Part shown: in pieces, positions 58,088 to 64,000 of the stretch
Numbering within the stretch: the first letter of the stretch is position 1
Layout: each line of letters opens with the position of its first letter
Source of the DNA: Escallonia rubra
Lineage: Eukaryota > Streptophyta > Magnoliopsida > Escalloniales > Escalloniaceae
NCBI GenBank assembly: GCA_033065855.1
Contig: JAVXUO010002827.1
Coordinates: forward strand, 434,001-498,000
DNA: 64,000 bases
Direction of reading: 5' to 3'
Translations under genes and position numbers: made by a program
Notes under the pieces: generated by a model
Told to the model about the DNA's origin: nothing
The model's database searches: none
The model's input: the letters and a program-made list of their open reading frames with translations, nothing else

Positions 58088-60211
58088 CTAATCATCCTGC
58101 TCCGCAACATCTCTGGGTACTTCAACCTCTTGGGAACGACCTCCAGCCTGCGGCAATGGGGGCCTTGAAGCGGTCACAGACGCTGACCCCGAAGCTCCTA
58201 CACTGCGACTCGCAGAAGGACTTGTGAGTGCACGGGAACTGGCAGCTTTCCTACGTCCATGCTCTTCGGCCCGACGCTCAATCTCTAGAGCAACCTCTCG
58301 GGCAAACTTGTGTTCATAAATACTCAGGTCAAGCTCAGGATGATCCTTACGAATATCATCTTTGCATTCGTTATATCCATGCACAAGCGCCCCTTTGGAA
58401 TCACGAAGACGCTGATCTAAGAAAACCTTAGACTTCTTAAACATCTGCACAGCTTGAAATCCCGCCGTGGACCTCTCGGCCTCCAAGTCCGCGATCCGAG
58501 TAGTCTGCCCGGCATTAGACAGTTCCAGGCGTTCAACCTTCCCTTTCAAGTCTTCACTAGACAGTTCCAGACGCTCAACCTTCCTGCTCAAGTCTTCAAC
58601 TTTCTTCTCTGCCTCCCTGCGAAAGTTGTTCTCAATCATCACCTTCTTCTTCTCCTCGTCCAAAACCTTATCTGCAGCAATCAACTTCTCGGCGCCGATC
58701 TGCACTTGCGCCGCAGCCTATACAACAAAGAGTTAGAATAAAATAACTCTCAAAAAAGAAAAGAAGGAAGAGAAGAAGCAAACCTGCGACATTAGCTGGA
58801 CCATCCCATTGGCCGTCTCCGTGACGCCATAACCTGACAACGTCTTCCTATCCATAGGAATAATTGCATGGCTACACCAATCCCATGCTGTGCGAGGAGA
58901 CTTGAACACAGACTCATCAATGGACACCCCCCAGGCAGGACGATGCGGAGTATCAGGACGAACAGAAGATGACGTAGCTCTACTCCCAGCCTTGCTAGAA
59001 ACTTTTCGCTTCTTGGAAGTCTCCTTGCCTCCCACTGAACTCAAGCCCAAGATGAATTGCTCGGTTTGAGTATCCGTCGCCATCGGCTGACCCCCAGAAA
59101 CCAAAGCACCAAAGTCCAAGGCTTGCATCTCCTCCTCCTCCTCCTCGATTCCATGAATCGAAGCTAGCTCATCAGGGATTATATCCCGCAAAACTCCTTG
59201 GGCGTTGAACAATGGTTGATCTCCTTGCGCTTGTGACGACATATTTCCTGCACATAAAACACAAGTAAGATTACCATTCAAGATTAGACAAACCTAAGGT
59301 TTGGTAAGAGCTTTACCAGGATCATGTTCGCCCTCTTCCTCTTCATCTTCCTCGTCAACAAGATCTTGGGGCTCAAGAGGATAGATGATACCACATTCGC
59401 GAAGCTGATCATTACTCAAAGGATACCTGGACTCTAAAGGCTCGGCCCCCTTAAGCTTCCCAATATGTTCAAGGTCAGTCTCTGTTAGATCCGTTTCTTT
59501 TAATTTGTTGCAGGCTTTAGTCTCACACTCAGGGAGCCATACAGTATTAACTACCCTCCTTTGAGACTTAGGCAATCTAACAAACAAATACCTTTCCTTC
59601 CAATGGTGATTTGATGACGGTGGATGCGGAAATAGGTTGGCTTCGGCCTTCGAGCGCCGACTCAAAAAGTGCCAACCTACCTGCTTTGTTATCGCACAAA
59701 TGGTAAAAAACCATCTGAACACACGAACCCTAGGGTTTAAACCTAGTTTATGACATTGGTATATAAAGAAACTCATGAAGCGCCATGCGTGAGGAGAAAA
59801 TTGGCCGGGTGCAAGGCCATAGACTCTCAAAACCTTGATGAAGAAAGGATGGAGGGGAACTCTAAAACCATTGATGAACATATCCCAATAAACTCCAACC
59901 TCGTCTAAAGTAGTCATGTTGGCCGATTCATTCTCATCGGGGAGCCTAAGTCTTATACTCGGCGGAATATCGCAGCGCTCACGGAGAAGTTTCAAATCAT
60001 AACTACTTAGCCTACTTCTAAGAGTGTGCGCGTCAAAGGGCTTAGGAGACTGAGCACTCTCCTGTAAAACTTCCCTAGCAGGGATTCCTCTTGACTCTTG
60101 GAAAGGAACTAAGGGAACTCCGGTTTCTAGAAATAAAGGATCAAACGTAGGCTCTATCCTAACGCCTTGAACGTTAGGCTCAGAAACACTTTCTTCATCA
60201 AAGTTGGACAT
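58088..60211 (-). CDS. Antisense gene of the Tat-type element, three exons, gypsy-type 'putative transposon' domain protein
   Basis: Exons are 60211-59317, 59247-58784 and 58717-58088. The introns are only 69 and 66 bp, with GT-AG borders, and the phases fit (GEHDP-G|GNMSSQAQG and MVQLMSQ|AAAQVQIG). The product is 662 aa. Residues about 75-245 (CDIPPSIRLRLP, then FRVPLHPFFIKVLRVYGLAP and PHAWRFMSFF) resemble the plant domain annotated in Pfam as 'putative gypsy type transposon'. An acidic stretch follows (DEEDEEEEGEHD). The middle part has a basic KKRKVSSKAG, a possible nuclear signal. A coiled coil (about 470-540; KKVEDLSRKVERLELSSEDL) and a Ser/Pro-rich tail complete it. There is no stop or frame break. 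It lies opposite to gag-pol, with its own promoter motifs upstream. Function is unknown; other Tat elements such as Grande carry comparable antisense genes. Confidence 0.88.
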
Positions 60212-60395
60212 AATTTCAGATCAAAGCAAGAGATTTCAAAAGAAAATTTGAAAACAAGTTTGAAGCTTACTTGAAAAAGAAGAACCTTCGAACACTTTGG
60301 ATAATCTCCTTTGAACAAAGCTTCCAAACAACTTCACCCTCTCTCAACAACACTTGAAGAAATGAGAAGTTATGAAGGGAGTAAAAGGTTTTCCC

Positions 60396-60405
60396 CCTTA
60401 TATAG
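60396..60405 (-). promoter_or_regulatory. TATA box of the antisense gene
   Basis: The minus strand reads CTATATAAGG, about 185 bases upstream of the ATG at 60211. Upstream on the same strand are a CCAAT motif (plus-strand ATTGG at 60444-60448) and a CACGTG G-box (60460-60465). The spacing fits a normal polymerase II promoter with a leader of about 155 bases. Confidence 0.7.
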
Positions 60406-60549
60406 AAACGAGTATGTCATCCAACGGGTAAGATCTCATGACAATTGGCTCACCCCAGACACGTGGCAAGATCCAGTGATAAAACTGGGGGGCAAAATTA
60501 CCGAATTACCCCAAGACTATGACTACAACATAGCCGAGTAGATGAACTA

Positions 60550-61745
60550 CTTCGGTCCACGCCTCTATTCGGCCACGCCGAGTAGACGAGCAAATGGATA
60601 CGCCTCTACTCGGTAAGACCGAGCAGACGAGCACCATAACACGCCTCTATTCGGCCACGCCGAGTAGACGAGCAAATGGATACGCCTCTACTCGGTAAGA
60701 CCGAGCAGACGAGCACCATAACACGCCTCTATTCGGCCACGCCGAGTAGACGAGCAAATGGATACGCCTCTACTCGGTAAGACCGAGCAGACGAGCTCCA
60801 TAACACGCCTCTATTCGGCCACGCCGAGTAGACGAGCAAATGGATACGCCTCTACTCGGTAAGACCGAGTAGACGAGCACCATAACACGCCTCTATTCGG
60901 CCACGCCGAGTAGACGAGCAAGTGGATACGCCTCTACTCGGCCAAGCCGAGTAGACGAGCTCCTTTGCAGGTCTCCACTCGGCCAAGCCGAGTAGACGAC
61001 CTCCTTGGCACGTCTCTACTCGGCCAAGCCGAGTAGACGAGCTAATGAAGCCGAGTAGACGACCTCCTTTGCAGGTCTTCACTCGGTAAAGCCGAGTAGA
61101 CGAGCTCCTTTGCACGCCTCTATTCGGCCACGCCGAGTAGACGAGCAAATGGATACGTCTCCACTCGGCCAAGCCGAGTAGACGACCTCCTTGGCACGTC
61201 TCTACTCGGCCAAGCCGAGTAGACGACCTCCTTGGCACGTCTCTACTCGGCCAAGCCGAGTAGACGACCTCCTTGGCACGTCTTCACTCGGCCAAGCCGA
61301 GTAGACGACCTCCTTGGCACGTCTCTACTCGGCCAAGCCGAGTAGACGACCTCCTTGGCACGTCTCTACTCGGCCAAGCCGAGTAGACGACCTCCTTGGC
61401 ACGTCTCTACTCGGCCAAGCCGAGTAGACGACCTCCTTTGCAGGTCTCCACTCGGCCAAGCCGAGTAGACGACCTCCTTGGCACGTCTCCACTCGGCCAA
61501 GCCGAGTAGACGACCTCCTTGGCACGTCTCTACTCGGCCAAGCCGAGTAGAAGACCTCCTTGGCACGTCTCTACTCGGCCAAGCCGAGTAGACGACCTCC
61601 TTGGCACGTCTCTACTCGGCTAAGCCGAGTAGACGACCTCCTTTGCAGATCTATACTCGGCTGAACAGATGGCATGTCTCCACTCGGCCAGGCCGAGTAG
61701 ACGACGTCCTTGATATTTCTCTATTCGGCCAGGCCGAACAGAATA
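60550..61745 (+). repeat. 41-bp tandem repeat array with palindromic cores
   Basis: About 28 units. In 60550-60930 they form 82-bp dimers; the word CAAATGGATACGCC recurs exactly every 82 bases (60591, 60673, 60755, 60837). From 60930 to 61650 they are mostly 41-bp monomers with the core CTACTCGGCCAAGCCGAGTA plus G, a 9-bp stem around CAA, followed by ACGACCTCCTTGGCACGTCT. The last units are diverged, and one unit is truncated near 61045. The array lies just upstream of the antisense promoter and before the polypurine tract. The frames read across it are repeat artefacts. Confidence 0.93.
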
Positions 61746-61842
61746 GACGGTTGTCTTTCCCTTACCAAAACCATGCCAAGGATGCGAATTTCTAAAAGAA
61801 AAGAACTATAGTGATGCTATAATTCCATATCCTCCGAGAAAG

Positions 61843-61862
61843 AACATGGAATGGGGGGCAAA
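61843..61862 (+). other. Polypurine tract
   Basis: The purine-rich AACATGGAATGGGGGGCAAA ends directly at the 3' LTR (61863), where plus-strand priming is expected. A similar GGGGGGCAAA also occurs at 60487, upstream of the array. Confidence 0.75.
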
Positions 61863-62274
61863 TGATATGGAAAGAAAATAACATCTAGGAGATCGTGACA
61901 CGTGTCACGATCTCGTACGATCTGAACTGCTATTTAATTAATAAACGAAGTAGAGAGTAATGAACCTCCCACCTTCCCACTTCTTACCATAATGGCCATA
62001 AACCCTGCTTAATAGCGGTAACCGCCCATTAAGTGGTATGACCCTTCATTAGACTGGTAACTAACTACCAAAGAGGGACAGCTCTATAAAAGGAAGGGGA
62101 AAAAGCAATGAGAGGTAAGTAATTCTATCTGAGTTCACACTAAATCCATCTTAAGCATTATCTGACTTAAGCATCGGAGATTTCCCGCCGGAAATCCCTC
62201 CGGCGAATTACCGGTGTTATCTTTTTGGTGTGCAGGTCTATCGACGAATCAGGTTCCGAATTTCATCCACAACA
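61863..62274 (+). repeat. 3' LTR
   Basis: 412 bp, the same length as the 5' LTR, starting TGATATGG and ending TCCACAACA. It differs at seven positions, all in the last 160 bases. It includes the same G-box palindrome (61889-61914) and the same TATA box (about 62085). Confidence 0.95.
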
Positions 62275-62941
62275 AGGTTTAACTTTATGAGTCATATATT
62301 ATGAGTTTTTTATTTTATTTTATTATAGAGAAAGAAAGAGGGAAAGAAAGTGTGCGAGGAAAAAGAAAATATGTTGGTAGATGATTAAATATAGCGAAAA
62401 ATAAAAAAATATATAAAAGGGGTAAACATGAAAATAACCTTTACGGAATCATTATGTTCTAGCTTATCTAATAATCATCTGCTGCTAGCGCTATAAAATT
62501 TATATGCTAATAAATAATTTGACACTAATATACTCGTTCCATTTTATTAATTTTGTTTTCAACTTTTTGTAGATGTTTAAGGTTGATTTTAGTACATATA
62601 TAAAGAAACATGCTTTACTTATAATTATTACTCCTTTCTTTTTAAATTATTTGATCAAGTTTGACTTGCATGCGGCATGCCCATTTAAGATATGAGTCAT
62701 ATGTACGAGTTTTTCATTTTATTTAAAGAGAGAGAAAGGAGGAGGGGAAGAAACTGGGTCGGGAAAGAGAAAATGGGTTTGTGGATGATTAGATGTAGCG
62801 AAAAAATAAAAAATAATGTATAAAAAGGGATAAAGATAAAAATAACTTTTACGGAATCTTTCTTACTTTGAAAGGTGATTAATTTCTTTAGGACAGTCCA
62901 ATAAAAAAATATAATCAATTTTTTTGGAGACGGAAGGAATA

Positions 62942-64000
62942 TTATTTTAGCTCAAATTTAGTATTTACATGTGTCAAATTTACCCTAAAAACCCGTAATC
63001 CATATAATTCAACATATGGAGTATTATTTTACATAACTCGTTTTAAATCAGGATTAGTTTAATGGAGCCAAGCGTGATGCAATTTTTATCTAAAATAAAC
63101 TGCCTATAAGTGACGATATACTAAAAATAAATTGAATAGTGCGCTATAAAGTTTTTAGCGACAAAATATTGTAAAAGCCGGTGGCTATAAGAAGATTTAT
63201 TGACTTTTATGGATCAGGGACTTTAAATACGGAGTATTTTTAGATTTGTGGGAGCTGGTTGACGTGGGAGCTTATCCTAGTTTGGATAGCGATGGCCATA
63301 CGTTGTTAGCTGCAGTTTGTTGACGCGCGTGGGCTGGTTGGTATTTTTGGGATGACGTGAGAGAATAGTTGCGGCCCTCAGTTAAAAGAGTAGGGCGTCC
63401 AAAATTACGAAGATGACCCTCTCAAAGTCTTGCAAGTGAGCTTGGCATTTGACTAAGACAAGCCTGTTATATTGGACCCATGAAAAAATGGAGTTTTGTT
63501 GACCTTTTAGTTTTGCTAGTTTCAAGAATACATTAGGAAATGTTTAATTGACTCTATCATTGTTATTTTTAATTTAACTTGTTAAACAATTATTATTCAT
63601 ATATCGGCCGCGATTGATGAGAATTTTTTTCTTTGAATCGAAAGAAATAAAATAAAAAATTCTCCAAAAAAACTCTCCTCGGTACTGGCCCAAAGCTTGT
63701 ACAGACTTAGCTTATTATCCACGCCACACTCTAATTATTACTTAAGCAAAAAATGGAATGAAACGAATAGAATAAAATTCTAATGAAGTTCAGAAAGTTC
63801 AAGAAAAGCAATATTCTAACAAAATCCTACTCCAACAATAATTTCCCGAGAGCAACGCGTCTGCGTTACATCAACCACGAAAGATGCACTTTGATAGTGG
63901 CAATCCATTTTAAATTTTAAAATACGTTAAATGTGTTGTCCCTTTATTCATGTGCACCTACTTTACTTTTTCGGCAAAGGTGAATATTAAATAAATTTGC
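62942..64000. other. AT-rich intergenic sequence
   Basis: No reading frame, RNA gene or mobile element with clear borders was recognised. A TTTTAAGTGAC-like motif set near 63110-63190 (AAATTGAATAGTGCGCTATAAAGTTTTTAGCGACA) hints at an old MITE. Confidence 0.4.

Larger units (their letters stand above)
51756..62274 (+). mobile_element. Ty3/gypsy LTR retrotransposon, Tat type, with an antisense gene
   Basis: A 10,519-bp element flanked by the 5-bp duplication AGGTT (51751-51755 and 62275-62279). In order it carries a 412-bp LTR, a primer site, a broken gag, an intact pol, an antisense three-exon gene, a palindromic 41-bp repeat array, a polypurine tract and a 412-bp LTR. The LTRs differ at 7 positions, all transitions (about 1.7%), so the insertion is young. 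Two RNase H domains in pol and extra antisense coding between pol and the 3' LTR are features of the plant Tat lineage (Grande, Ogre, Retand and relatives). It probably cannot move alone because gag is broken. Confidence 0.95.
51720..62941. repeat. Two tandem Stowaway-like MITE copies, the first split by the LTR element
   Basis: A Stowaway-like start (ACTCCTTCCATCCTAAATTATTTGAT) occurs at about 51723, and a second copy starts at about 62630 and ends near 62941 (TTGGAGACGGAAGGAATA), giving a TA-flanked inverted pair. The remainder of copy 1 resumes after the LTR element at 62275 and runs to about 62450. Preceding flank sequence (CAACTTTTTGTAGATGTTTAAG) is also duplicated, at about 51651 and 62562, so the duplicated unit is larger than the MITE. 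Confidence 0.65.

Noticed and set aside
60550..61745. Regularly spaced repeats resembling a CRISPR array, and long frames across it
   Set aside because: Plant nuclear DNA; units are contiguous with no unique spacers, and frames arise because 41-bp units are read repeatedly. It is a tandem repeat in an LTR element.

Overview
The window is nuclear DNA of a flowering plant, most likely a eudicot. The genes have many introns with GT-AG junctions, and several protein families are plant-specific: a CHASE-domain cytokinin receptor, a CAMTA transcription factor and DUF3339 micro-proteins. Transposons fill much of the intergenic and intronic space. All gene models below were built by hand from reading frames, splice junction phase and remembered family alignments. 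No transcript data or search was available.

Layout. 1-5.7 kb is intergenic, with the remains of LINE-type sequence. 5.88-11.2 kb (+) is an AHK3-type cytokinin receptor histidine kinase in 10 coding exons, 1013 aa, with all phosphorelay residues present. 14.16-16.62 kb (+) is nuclear transport factor 2 (NTF2) in two exons. 17.2-22.0 kb (-) holds two tandem copies of a two-exon gene for a small single-pass membrane protein of unknown function. Copy A has a 1.1 kb Mutator-like element in its 5' flank, and that element carries a broken piece of a LUX/PCL1-type clock transcription factor. Copy B has a tRNA-derived SINE in its intron. 23.4-38.2 kb (-) is a CAMTA4-type calmodulin-binding transcription activator in 13 coding exons, 978 aa. 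Its introns hold a hAT-type element with a perfect target-site duplication, an older relative of that element, and a third repeat. 42.06 and 44.77 kb (+) are two DUF3339 micro-proteins of 69 aa each. 45.46-46.68 kb is a second Mutator-like element with a perfect 9-bp target duplication. About 50.66-51.03 kb (-) is the main exon of a conserved multi-pass membrane protein; its last short exon was not found.

51.76-62.27 kb is a young Ty3/gypsy element of the Tat type (10.5 kb). It has 412-bp LTRs with 7 differences, all transitions, and an AGGTT target duplication. Its pol is intact, with protease, RT, two RNase H domains and a D,D(35)E integrase, but its gag is broken. Between pol and the right LTR it carries a complete antisense gene (three exons, 662 aa) with its own TATA, CCAAT and G-box motifs. 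Upstream of that promoter is an array of about 1.2 kb of 41-bp repeats, most of which contain a perfect palindrome. The element sits inside one of two tandem copies of a Stowaway-like MITE. The rest, to 64 kb, is AT-rich intergenic sequence.

How the parts relate. AHK3 (cytokinin perception), CAMTA4 (calcium/calmodulin-responsive transcription) and NTF2 (RanGDP import) are separate housekeeping or signalling genes and do not form a pathway here. The notable biology is in the mobile DNA: the antisense gene with its palindromic array in the Tat element, and the gene-capturing Mutator-like element dated by an empty site in a neighbouring paralogue.
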